DNA of 64,000 bases, taken from the NCBI GenBank assembly GCA_025504975.1, contig JANUWI010000007.1:310001-374000 (forward strand). The letters are read 5' to 3'. Origin of the DNA: Plenodomus lindquistii (Eukaryota > Ascomycota > Dothideomycetes > Pleosporales > Leptosphaeriaceae). This document shows, piece after piece, positions 32,600 through 44,467 of the stretch. Positions within the stretch are counted from its first letter, which is position 1. Each line of letters opens with the position of its first letter. The notes below the pieces were generated by a model, which had not been told where the DNA came from, did no database searches, and worked only from the letters and a program-made list of their open reading frames with translations. The position numbers and the translations under genes are program-made.

Positions 32600-33062
32600 T
32601 TTTGTGTATTGTTGATGGTAAGATGGGGGTGTGGGTTCGTATGTAAGTGTGAGGTGTGTCAGCAAAAGGTTTACAGTATTGTTGTGAGCGGAGGAGACGC
32701 GTGAATCTAAGAAGCGAGGAGGGAGGGGACACATGAAGGCGAGAGAAAGTACTAGATGTCTAGCAAACGTGTTTGTATTCATGAATAACTCAACCATCTT
32801 CTTCGTCGAACATAAAGACAGACCGTCACTCAGCACGACATACCCCACCAGCGCGCCACGAAAGCCGAGCCAGCAGTAAGCTACCACGAAAAAACAAGAC
32901 CAAAAAGCCTTGTCTTCAAAAGACCTCCAACAAGCAAGTAAGCAAGCAAACCCAATAAACGCCATATCCACACACACTATCCAAGTTCGCGAAATCTCAG
33001 ATCCCAAACGCCCCAATAACCCACATCATCTCAGCTTATCTCATCTTATCCCATCACACAAT
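32600..33062. other. 5' flank of copy C and intergenic DNA
   Basis: The first about 45 nt resemble the flanks of copies A and B. The remainder shows no recognisable gene. Confidence 0.5.
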
Positions 33063-33452
33063 CTAACACTTCCCCCTCAACACCTCCTCAATCCCCACAA
33101 CCCCCCACCCCTCCTCCCCAACACTAGGCCTAGGCTCCAAGACCCCAATCTCAGCAGCAAACAAATGCCTCTCCTCTTCCATTTCAAATTCAATGACGCT
33201 AGGCTTACGTCGCACGGCGAGTAGTTGGCGGATCGAGCTTCCAGACGCGGAGCGGTAGCTGTGAGGGGAGGAGTTGCGGGAGAGGGTGAGGGGGGATGTG
33301 GTGCTTGTTGAGGCGAGGGAGGAGGGCGAGGCGGAGCGCATGGAGGAGCGGGGTGGGCTGAAGGCTGTGCGGAGGCGGCGGAGGGAGCCGGTTGTTGTGC
33401 GGAGGGGGGTGAAGGATTGGAAGCGGTTTGTGCGGGTGGGAGAGGAAGGCAT
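33063..33452 (-). CDS. Small Ser/Arg-rich hypothetical protein
   Basis: This is an intronless 129-residue frame starting MPSSPTRTNRFQSFTPLRTT. The N-terminal 80 residues are basic and very Ser/Thr/Pro-rich, with several R-x-x-S sites. The C-terminal third is acidic and more ordered (SVIEFEMEEERHLFAAEIGV, then VLEPRPSVGEEGWGVVGIEE). This basic-then-acidic layout is common in short lineage-specific fungal proteins. No family is recognised. Strand asymmetry and codon use support coding on the minus strand, but the case rests on composition. Confidence 0.5.
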   Translation of the reverse strand: MPSSPTRTNRFQSFTPLRTTTGSLRRLRTAFSPPRSSMRSASPSSLASTSTTSPLTLSRNSSPHSYRSASGSSIRQLLAVRRKPSVIEFEMEEERHLFAAEIGVLEPRPSVGEEGWGVVGIEEVLRGKC

Positions 33453-35706
33453 GGTTGGTTGAGTGGTTGTTGTTGTTATTGTTGTTGCTGGATGGGATGG
33501 TAAAGTAGTTGCTGGGTGGTGGCAATTACAACTCTCGGCAGGAATTCGTGAGGTTTGGTTTGATATGGATTAGACTAATGTCCCGTCCGATTCCAGCAGT
33601 GAATGAGGATACGTCGTGTGAAAAGTAGATCCAGCTGGTATCACGCAGTCGTAAAGAAGGATCGATCAATCAATAGACTCTTAGATAAGCTTTCGTCAAA
33701 GCTTTTTCGTGTGTCGTGTATAAATAAAGTCCGCAAATGTTGAGACTGGGATGCGGCTTGCAGAGTCAAAATTGACGGATGCGTAACAGTCTCTCGTGAC
33801 GTTGGTCTGTTCAAATACCGACAACAAAGGTATAGTGCAACCCCAGGTCAGTCGATCTGTCGATTCCTCGGGTTTTCGTACTCGTGATCGTTCAAGTCCT
33901 CGATCGAAATCAATCGAGAGCAGTAGTGGTAGTAGTAGTGTGTAGTGTGCCGTTCGTCTTTACGAGGAGCGGAAGGTAGGGGAAACAAGAAGACGTCGAG
34001 CCCTCGAGTGTTGAGAGAAAGTAAGTAAGAAGGCAACGAAAGTAAGGGCCGAAGGTCACGATGCTTGCGTCTAATAAAAATCCACCCCTTCCTAAGCTTT
34101 AGAGTGTGCTGCGAGGGCAACATGCGTTGTTTAAGGACATGTGCTGGAACGTAAGCACGGCACTAGTCGTGTCGGAACAGCCGTGACCCCTGTCGCGAAC
34201 CAGGAACGCGTTGAGTGACGAAGGGTCGATCCATGTTTGATCGCCCCAGCTTGGAAACAAGCGAGCCAAAGCGATTTGCGACTGAATTGGGCATGTTGCG
34301 GATTGATTGCGATTGTGATTGTTATCGATTAGGATGAGCAAAGAGTGGACATTGCAGGAACCAAAGAATTTACAAGTTCTCTATGCCTTGAGCAAAGATG
34401 CGCACGGGAACTGAGATGATTCCTCGCTGCCAAATCTCGGCCAAATACATGCCACCATACAGAGCAATGTTTGTTGTTGGTCACACACCCACGCGTCCCC
34501 AAAACGCGTCTGATGACAGCCGTATTTGCAAACTCTAGTCTCCCTCCCCTTGGTGCATGCAGTAGCTTGCGTCGCACGCCGTCACGCACGTACATAATGC
34601 ATCCCAACAAGTCGCAACCTTTTCTCCCAACGCTTTGTTAGAGAAACTTCATCACAGAGAACAACAGTCTTGCCCGCTCCCTCGCTCAAACATGCTACCC
34701 ACGCACAATCTTCCTATCAAGTATGCAGAGAACAGAACTTGTACAGCTGAGACACATCGCTTGTCCAGCAGAGACACTGCTCGTAGCAGATTGCATGGCC
34801 ATGATTGGGCGACATGAGTGTCGTGCCGTAACGAGGTTAGCGCTATAGCCGGGCGTGGGTGCATTGTTGTTGCATTGGCGCGCCACTGTTTCAGCAACTG
34901 TTGTTGGTGATGCTGGTACGCTTGTTATCGATAGTGCCGCGTTGTATAGTCAGCATTGGGTGGGCTGAACAAGTGCAGAGACATGTGGCAACATGGCTGA
35001 GCTATGTGAGTCCAGAACGCCCCCAGGCTCAGAAATCACTCGTATAAATTCAGCAGCATTGATAGATAGAGATCTAAGGATAACAAAAGTAGGTAAGGAT
35101 TTGTAAGATACAAACCGTGTGATGAGAAATGCTCATACGCCGTTTCGCTATGCAAAAATTCAGGGATCTGTTGGGACCCATACCACCACCTACCATTACC
35201 CTCCCATCCACACATGACGCCAATGCAAAACCAGGTCCAGCCACTCTCATCCAGTCTATGTATATAATGAGCACAGTACAACATACACAGTACATCGTCC
35301 CATCGCCATGCGTGGCAGTGAGAATGTCTTCGCCGTTCCGGGTGGATCGGCGCAACACCCCGACTGCGGTCATTTCAGACAGTTCATGCAACGAGGCTGA
35401 TACATCGTATCGTGCAACGCTTTGCCCGTCCGTGCAGGGGTTCTCTCATACAGCGCCATCCCCGCAACATGTGCTGATCAGTGTTTTGGCACATTCTATA
35501 CCCTCGTGCGGTCTTGCGATCGTTCGCCGTGTTGAATCCGTCCACACCATTTCTCTTCCATTGCATCGGGACTTGTGTTGGACTCCCTATGGCAACATCC
35601 CACCTCCCATGCCAGATCTGACTCAATCCGTGCATTGCTGAAGTGGTACGCGTGGTCACTGTCAACATATCGTGATATAACAAAGGAAAATATCGTCAAC
35701 GTGCGC
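33453..35706. other. Gene-poor intergenic region
   Basis: 2.25 kb with only short unrelated frames. Short AGT-rich triplet runs occur near 33918-33945. No RNA gene, repeat family or decayed gene is recognised. Confidence 0.5.
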
Positions 35707-38700
35707 TCAACTGCGCCGTCGCTGCGTAAAGCTTCGTCTTATACTCTCGCCCCATGCAGAGTTATCCAGGACTTCCAAAACATCCGCTGCACTGACTGCG
35801 CTGTTCGCTCTGCTGCGACTATCGGATCCGTGGCCAGGATCAGGCTCGAGAGGACTCGGTGGCCGGCTAAGCGCAGTCGCAAATTGCCAGTCGCTGCCAT
35901 CTGCTGATGATGCAAAAGGTGATACAAAGGAGTTTCCTCTCGTTGGTGAACTCTTTGGCGTTTGTTGAATCGAGTTTGCCCGACTTCTCGCGGGACTCGT
36001 GTCCAGACGACTGAGATCTGGAGGTGAGGCGGAGCGAGTTTCTGAGCCCCGATGGTCGGGGGCGTAGAGGTCTTGTGGTGAGAACACGGGACTGCCGCTT
36101 GCGGATTGTTGGCCGCGTTGCGCGTCGGTAATGTCTTCGTCGTCAATGAAGATCTCTGGTACAGTGAATTGGGGAATTGCGGTCATGCGGCCTTGCTTCT
36201 TCTGTTCCTTTGCGCGGCGGAAGCGGCGGGCCCAGTATAAAGTATCGAAAAAGCCGACCACAACGTTACGGCGTACTGCTTCTTCGACTCGTTGAAGACG
36301 TGCTCGGCGACGTAAGAATTCTTCTAATCTTCCGGGTTGTCAGTCTGCAGCTAGCAACAGAGTGGATCCCATAACTTACCGTAAGCTCTTGTTGTCGTTG
36401 ATGACCTTGTGATGGGCCAGAATGAGCAACAGGGATGTGAATTGGATTCCTTTGTCGGGATCACTCGACACTAAGACTTCCTCGTAAAAAGTGTTCATGC
36501 GGTGTCGTCGACGCTGGATATCCCGAATTGGCATCTGCGACATAACATGGTTGAGCTTTGCGAGATCAATTTCAGGCGTTGGCTCTCGCTGCGAGACAGG
36601 TAGATCCGACTTTCTTCGATTGGGAACCGCACACTGCTCGATGATGCTGCGAACCGTGTAGTCGCCATCGTAGATGCGCATCTCGAATATACCAGAGAGT
36701 TCCTGAGAGGGTCAGCAACGGTGTCAACTCATTATTTGATGACAACTTACACCAAGCAGTCGCGGGAATACTTCCCGAGAAATAAAGCCCGTCCCATTAG
36801 GATCGAACTCGGCCCAGGCTTGCTTGAAGCGACGAATCTCCTCACGACTGATGACTGATAGCCCACTGCTTCGTTGATACACATAACTGAAGCTCTCGTA
36901 GATCAGAGAGACAAACAAGTTGACGAAAATGTACATGCTCAGGATATTCCAGGTGATGAACAGAGCTCGGGCCCATTCGGGACTACCACAATCGCTCCGG
37001 AAGTAGATGTCCCCAACAGTGCAGAAGGGCTTGTCGACGTTGGCAAAGTCCTCCATCATCTCATTCCAGCCTTCACCCATGCTCATTGTGAAGAGAAAGA
37101 TGAGTGCCTTTGGTACCGTCCTGAAGTTTTTGTTTCCATTTTCGTTCGGACCAAACCGAGTGAGACCAAAGGTTTGTGTGAGGGCGATGGCATACACCAA
37201 GAAAAGAACGAACCAGGTCGCAAGGAGATTGGCAATCGCGGGCAGACTAGCTGCTGCTGTTTTGAAAAGCTGATCGAGTTGGTTGTTCCGGGGGATAAGC
37301 AGCAAGGCGATGGAGACAAGGCACAGCTTATGCAACTGAATGAAGACCCTGTTCTCATCTCTAGCAAGCACCAGGATCGAGGTGACAAACGTTCCTGTGA
37401 CTGCGAATATGGAGAACATGTCCCAAGTGCTCTTCCGGAACCTCTGCCACGTGAGGCCAATGATACGGATTACAACGTTGGCAATGAACACAACTGTAAG
37501 AGCGAGAAAGACATAATCTTGGATGTGTTAGCACATAACTCATGCGAAGAGTCCTGAGGCTTCTTACCTCTAGCCACATCCCAGCCATCATACCCTGGAT
37601 ACCATTCCAGACATAGGAGTAAAAGATGGAAGATGAGAACCCCGGTGATCAGCCTCTGCCAATGTCCAGACTTGTGTACAGCTCTGCGATAGCACCACTC
37701 TTCCCACGACTCTCGCTGCTTGGTGGAGGATGGGCGTTTGGAAGGAGAAACTTGACGGAGAAGCTTCCGCAATTCTAGCCATGACCGCTGGTCTGTTGTA
37801 AGGAAAGCCACTCCAGTCTGTTCCGTGTAGTTGCGCATAAACACGGAAACGAAGAGCGTCAGCACAAAGACCGCACCGAGCAAGTTGAAAATGATGAAGT
37901 ACACGGCGTTCCCCTGGGCGGCGTAAGGTTTGGGCTGTGTGAAAGTTCCGGTGATACTCATGCCAGACCACATTACGTCCGTCCATCCTTCTTGTGAGAC
38001 AATCTGGAACAAGATGAATAGAGAATTACCGAAGTTGTCGAAGTCATAGTACGGATTCGCAGCTTGGCGTGGGGCTAGCACATTCCACTGGAATGGCGAG
38101 CTGTCAAACTCGCCCACACAATCACGCAGATCAGTAATTCCAGAGCCATCATCGTTACAGGCTTGCATTTGGCCAACGAAGAGGTTCAAGCCATAAATGG
38201 CGAACGGGATCAGCAAGCTGAGGGACACAAAGGCAGCCTATGATTGTTAGTCTTAGAGCATACGCATCAGTGTTCAACCTACAGAGAAGAGCTTCCACCA
38301 CCCTCGCACGATCAAGGAGTGAAAATGATCTCGAGCGCTGTCGCTGACATTGAGCAAACGAAGAGCTCTTAAGGCTTTGAAGGCTCCCACGGTTCTTGTG
38401 ATCTGGCCTTCGTTGAGGAATGAAGTACCGACGTTGACCCAGAGAGTGATCAATACCACCCCATCAATGAAGCCCCAAGATCCTCGAAAATAGGCGTTTG
38501 GTGTCCAAAAGGCGCCGTCCGCAATTACCTTAATCAGTGCTTCGACGGTGAAGAGAATGGCAAAGCCCATATCGACCCAGACGAACCAGTTCCTCACGCT
38601 GAATTCATGGGCCAGGAAGTACTCTCGTTGATACAACGGGGTGGTGACACAAGCGAGTAAAACCATTGCAATAATCGCGGCGTAGATGAAGGCGGAGAAG

Positions 38701-41700
38701 GCATACCAGATTGGCACAGACGGTGCTACCCCCTCGATTCGATCACCGCCGCGCCCGGGACCGACGATACGTTGACATATTTTTCGAATCGGGTTATGTG
38801 GTTTGAATATGAACAAGGAGACGTTGTAGTTGGGGTGGTTTCGTAGGTATTCGCGCTGAGCCTTCTTACGTTTCTCAGTGGCGCTGACAACTTCCTTGGC
38901 CATGCGGCTGGGGTCCATGTCTTCGTATGCTCGGCCGAAATCCAAAGGAGCGTAGAATGGATTCGCTTCGCGATGCACAACCCTGCGGAGGAAGCGCTGC
39001 CATAGAGTTGACATAGTTCCAGATCCCACCATTGTTTTAGACGGCCGAATACCAGGTCGTGGATCGTCGTCACTCGGACTATGGTCGCCATCGCCTTCGT
39101 ATAGGAAGTCACGAACAACAGCATCTTTGAGCAACATTTCGGTGGCTGCGGAGCCATAGTCGAGAGGGTCTCTCCTATTTGCCTGTCCAAGCTTAAAGAT
39201 CGAGGACAAGGACAAATTGCTGCAACAGCTGTCAGCATTCATACTTCACTTATAGAGAGAACGCTTACCCGTAGGACGAGTTAAGTCCCTGCTCCTTCTG
39301 CTGGAGGAACGCCTTCACTTGCTGCAAGCGCTTTTCATCTTCTGACACATCAAAGTTCTCTTGGATGACAGCAATAAACATGTTGAGTACAATCACTACC
39401 AACATGTCAGCGCCAATTGCTGGGTGGGATGTGATTTACTTACGGTTGGCAAAGATGTACCAAAGAATGCAAAAGGAGGCCCCAATCCAGGCCGTACCAA
39501 ACTCTTTCTGATAGCTGGTGGCAGTGTATAGGATACTGGTCCAATTTTCACTGGAGAAGATCTGGTACATGCCTAAGAAGGAGTTGTATATATCGAAGAA
39601 CGGGACCCGGATCTCTTCTCCATCGTCAGTCGTTTCTGGGATCTCTCCACGAAAGAGCTGCGAAGCGAATATGGAAGCCAAGAAGGTCAACAGGAACACA
39701 AAGAGGATGAGGTTCAACAGACCGCCCACGTTTCCGAAGACGATCATCTGTCTAAATCAGTATCAATTCTTTTCAAAGGGGGTGGCAACATACGATGAGG
39801 TCTCTTGTCATTGATATCGCTAGAACAACACGATAAACCCTCACAATCTGAAAAACTGTCAACCAGTCATAAGCCCTGCCTCCGTAGGCATGCTTTATGG
39901 CTGGTATCTGAATGATGGCGGTGATGAGCGCGATACCAAGGTCGGTCAGATTGCGTCTACTCTTGAAGAAGTGCCTCCAGTCGACAACGAATCTTAGAAC
40001 GATTTCGAAAAGAAGTGCGAACGTGACGATTATCTCAGATGCGTCGATAAACCCTCTCCGAAAATTGCTCATCCTTGAGCTTCTCATCATCTGGCAGACC
40101 AGCCCATAAGCTATGACAACGACCCAGATCCAGGTGGTCTTATCGTAAATGCGTTTCAGACTGCTTACTTTCTTCTTGTCTTGCTCCTTGTCCAAGTCCT
40201 CATCAATGATATCTTCGCCCGTGAATGCGCTCGTTTTGCTTTCTTCCCGAATAATCTGGAATGATGAGGTGATGACTGCAATAAGCAATGATATGAGCCA
40301 CAAACTCAAGATCAGAATCGCTACGATGAAGAAAAGTGAGCTGATCAGGTAGTCGGTGTCAGCCATGGTATAGAGCAGGTCCGACCAAGTGTTCGACGAC
40401 ATGACGACGAAAACGAGCTCGATAGACTGGGCTATGTTGTCGAAGCTTTGCGTATTGTTGTTAGGGTTCGTGCCTTCGATACAGAGCGATCCTATGGGGC
40501 AAAGGAAGCCCTTGCCGTTGGGAGGCCCGAGACGTTCTCCAGTAGAAGATAAATACCCTTGACGGGTGCCATTGGGTAGCAGATGGCCGCCACAAGATTG
40601 ATCTTCATTCGTGAAGTTGGCGGCTCCATTGAAGCCTTGCCAAACACAGTTCCTTCTCAGACTGGATTTGAAGCTCTGCACGCCAACGATTGAGAATAGC
40701 AGCCAGAAGAAACTAATCAAGAATGCTACATTGACCAATGTTGGTGCAGCTTTCTTCAAGCTTCGGAGAATGACCTGGAATATTTCATGAGTAGATGATA
40801 GTAGTGCGTAGTGATACAACTTACAGAGGTACCGCTCGTGAGATTCAAGAGACGAATGATGCGCAAACAACTCAGCATTTGGAACACGAGGATAACGCGA
40901 CTGTTGCTGATGTCAAACAGGCCCAGAATGAATGCGATCCAATAAGAAACGACAGCGACGAAATCTGTCCTGTTGAACGAATGTCGAAGATAAGCTCTGT
41001 GTGCCAGGCGCACTCGCTGCTGGTGCCGGGGATCATGAACACCGTCATCTATATGCATCTGCGCGGTAGTAAAAGTACGCATCACTGAGGGTTGATGGGG
41101 ATCAAGGGCAGGATCTTTGTTGTGGCCACCGCGTCGTTGGGAGGGTAGACGTTGTGGCCCCCCAAACAGCTGATTGAACTTGATTATCAAGGCCTCTCGT
41201 AGACCAACTTGACGATTTATTGTGCTGTATTCAACAGGATTGAAGAAGAATCCCGACACAATGATACGAACGATGATTTCGATCGTGTACACAATGAAGA
41301 GTGCGAGCAGAGCGTAGTCAATGGAGTCAAAAGCCTCGATGGCCCTGTGACGGTCAGGATTGTACACAGCCTTGGACCTCGCAGACACAGCAAGCAGCAC
41401 CGTTTGAACGATGATCAGGACAAGCAGTAGCGGCTCCGTAGCTGGGTTGACGAGGACATCACACAGCATGAGCCGTATTTTGCTGTCAGCAGAGAAGAGG
41501 CCCAGGCTTTTGCCGCGCAAGGGGTTCGCAGGACGCTGCCATGGGGCGCTTGGTTTGCGTTGAGGAATCGAAGGTGATGGCGGCTTCTCGACTGGTGTGA
41601 TTGGGGAGGGGGGTGCAGGCCCATCGGTTGCATACTCTGGCAAGGCTGGGAACGAGGGAGGTGCTGCGAGGCGTGCATTTGGCAGAGTGGACTTGCGCTT

Positions 41701-42552
41701 GAGGGTGGATTCGGTGATCTGGGAGTCGTTGGTGACATTGACGACACGCTGGGACATGTTCCGCATAATCGTGCCCGCACGATGCAACGGAGACTCGAGG
41801 GTGGCGGGCGACAGCGAACGCTTCCTTCCTCGCGAGTCGCGCGGGGTAAGAGTTCCTGCAGCCGCCTCGACGTAGCCAGGTTCATCGCTATGCCTGGCGG
41901 TGGTGGGCGAGAGGTCGCCGGGGCTCAGAAAGCGGACGCTCTGGAAGCTGCTGGAGCGGTCATGGTGGGATGGAGTTGTGGGGACCGCAGCGCCGCTCAT
42001 GGGCTGCAGATGGTGGGCGTCGGTCAGGCGGGCCGTGTCGTCGTCGACGTCGATGGGGGAGAAGTAGCCGTCGTGGTCTTCAGACACGGGTCTGTTCGCG
42101 TACGGGTCACTGTATGGCGTATACGACATGTGCGACGAGCCCGGCGTGGGAACGGGCGGCGATGTCTCGCCCTGGAAGTCCAAGCCCATGCCAAAGCCAA
42201 TGGCCGCCTGGAATGCGCCTGCATCATCAATGGGCGAGGGCGAGGCGGGCTCCTCGTGGTGCACCTGCCGTATGCCGCCACGGCCCGCAGCCAGATTGGT
42301 GTTGAGGCGCGGCGCATTGCGCGTGGGGCTGGGCGAGGCCTCGGCAAGGGGTGCGTACTGCGAGTCTCTGAAGTGGCCGCCGGATGCTATCGCGCCCGTC
42401 TGTCTCAGCAGGTTCCGCCCGCGGTCGCTGAGAGTGCGCCGGTGCGGGTGCGCCGCGCTGTCGTCCAAGTCGTCGGGCGGGCGGTTGAGGTCCCGCAGCG
42501 GTATTGATTGGCCCGAAGTGTTTTGGTGGTGGTTGGGATCTGGGTAGGACAT
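35707..42552 (-). CDS. CCH1: Voltage-gated calcium channel alpha subunit Cch1
   Basis: Nine exons (42552-40825, 40774-39794, 39747-39444, 39395-39269, 39219-38283, 38237-37568, 37517-36751, 36702-36380, 36328-35707) have introns of 45-51 nt and every joint in frame, giving 2152 residues. A disordered N-terminus of about 370 residues precedes four six-helix repeats. The pore loops read SSNTW, SSENW, SQEGW and MGEGW, so the selectivity ring is Asn-Glu-Glu-Glu. After repeat IV an EF-hand-like loop, DPNGTGFISREVF, is followed by a helical segment and a Ser/Pro-rich tail. Cch1 with Mid1 forms the plasma-membrane high-affinity calcium uptake system used in stress, mating and polarised growth. Length and architecture match the fungal family. 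Confidence 0.95.
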
Positions 42553-43409
42553 GGCAGAGTCCTGGCGGGAGGGTGTGGGCTCGTCAAGTGGGCATCTGGC
42601 CGCAGCTTTCTAGCTCCCAAAATGTTGTCGCGCCGCCATTCAGGGTCCAACGGGGGTCTGCAGCGACGATAGGTGTGTTGTGTTGCGTTGAGTTGGCGGA
42701 GAGGGTGCAGGTGGTTGTGCGCTGTTAGGAGATGTTGGAGATTGGCGCGAGGCCCGAGGCGAGGGTCGTGGTTATGGAGCGGCGGGCGTGGTTGCGGCGC
42801 ATGTGGGATGGGATGGGATGGGATAGCGGAGGAGCCAATGCACATGTCAGATGTGCTGGGGTGCCGTCAGGAGGAGCAAAGGCAGTTAGTCTAGGGCTGA
42901 ACCCGCAGGAACCGATTGAGCCGATCAAGGGCTGTCAGTATTTTTAGCTCGCCGTTGGGGGTTGGCATCCACATTGGTAATCAGAGGGCGGGCTGCTCTG
43001 CTCTACTCTACATGCGCGTATATGGCGTCGGATGCGCGCTGCGTTATAGTGTTGGCGTTGGCCTGTGGTGTACATACTACTAGTCTACCTATGATCATGC
43101 AGAGACAGTCGCCCGACTTGCTGCATACGACATCGAACATGTCGCCAGCTGTGAAACGATTGCCGGCTTACTACGCCCGGCCACTGCACATTACCCCTGG
43201 CTAAACACGTTGCGGCTGCGGCCGTCGTCGTGCTCCAGCCACGCTTGCGCCACTAGCCCCCGTGGCAGTTGTTTCAACTCTAGTGGCTGTGTTCACCAGA
43301 ACGCGCATCGCAATGCCTCGGAGCCTTGCACCTGACTCCACGACAAGGGCTTACGGGTACTGACAAGTTGGAGAACAGCTTGACGGAATATCTTTCTCTC
43401 TGGTCTGAC
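42553..43409. promoter_or_regulatory. CCH1 upstream region
   Basis: This is the promoter side of CCH1. It holds a short GGGAT tandem run at 42804-42823. No other gene is recognised. Confidence 0.5.
42804..42823. repeat. (GGGAT)4 short tandem repeat
   Basis: Four perfect 5-nt units lie about 250 nt upstream of the CCH1 start. Confidence 0.9.
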
Positions 43410-43953
43410 ATGCACTTGATGCAGACTACAGGCTTCCACCTCTGGGGCTTGGTGATTGTGAGAACCGCGCCTTACAACGATGCTAACAACGAGCTATGGA
43501 CAGTCCTCCTTGAACGCATCCGTAGTGACATGGCGAGACACTGCGTCGGCTGAAAGAGACGGTGAGGGTGCGGATCATTTGTTCGTGAAGCTTGCGCGGA
43601 TTGCCCGGTATCGGTACTTCATCATGGTTGATCAAGAAAGCTTGCACTCGTTGAAAGAAGAGAGGAAGCTTGCTGAGTCTCCCGACCCTCCCAAAAAGCT
43701 CCCACCGGTCAAAGTCAGAGTGGTGGATGCGGGGCGGTCTGCGTACTCCCTGGCCAAGTTCCCTCCGCCTCGAAGTGAGAGTGATGAAGATGATGAAGAT
43801 GGAGAAGGGGAGGAGGCTGATGAAGCGGCGAGAGATGATGGTTGGATGTGGGTCGAGGTCAAGTTTCTTCTGAGCTTCTACGAGACGGTACAGGCGGACC
43901 AAGGCTGGGATCAATTCTACGAGCGCCCGCCCAAGGTGTATGGGCGTAACTGA
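43410..43953 (+). pseudogene. Hypothetical fungal gene interrupted by a one-base frameshift
   Basis: The ATG at 43410 opens MHLMQTTGFHLWGLVIVRTA, followed by PYNDANNELWTVLLERIRSD. This has the pattern of a fungal family of unknown function whose members begin with G-x-x-x-Y/V-R-T and a W-x-x-x-x-x-R-I helix. The frame stops at TGA near 43551. The next frame, shifted by one base, carries ERDGEGADHLFVKLARIARY and on to WMWVEVKFLLSFYE and the stop at 43953, so the two halves look like one protein. The gap is too short for an intron. Either the gene is broken or the assembly has a one-base error near 43540-43555. Confidence 0.5.
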
Positions 43954-44467
43954 GAACCATATCGGAGGCTTGCGCGGGGAAGACACTTATCATGTCACTC
44001 AAGTTCCTTCATCTGTGGCTGGTCAACAACATGGCACAGTGTTCGCATTGTAGTCGAGGCTATATGTCATGCACCTAGATCAAGCAAACTAGAGCATCTA
44101 CTCCCAGAACTCGAATAGTACGATCATAGTAATCCTCAATGCCTCAATTAGCAGTAGAGAAGTACATGTCCTAGTGAGTCTTTCTTCAAATGAAAGTGCA
44201 GCACAAGGCTATTGGGAGTTGGTACCATCTGATGCGTCCAATGACGCACCATTCCCGATCGGCAGATTTCCGCGGTCTCGACGCGATCAACCTCCCTTCA
44301 CCAAATCGCCAGTTCACCCTCACCACACCGCCGAGCCCCCAACAGCCCTCGACAAACAGCAGAATATATCGCTATCATATAACCACCAGTTTATCCACTC
44401 TTCTGGCTAGCCCGCATCTCGCCGAAGCCCTACATCGACGCGTCGCTGCACGGCGAAATCCATCGCC
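43954..44467. promoter_or_regulatory. Promoter region of the PHD-finger gene
   Basis: 514 nt between a same-strand 3' end and the start at 44468. The right half is C/A-rich, as in fungal leaders. No further feature is recognised. Confidence 0.45.
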
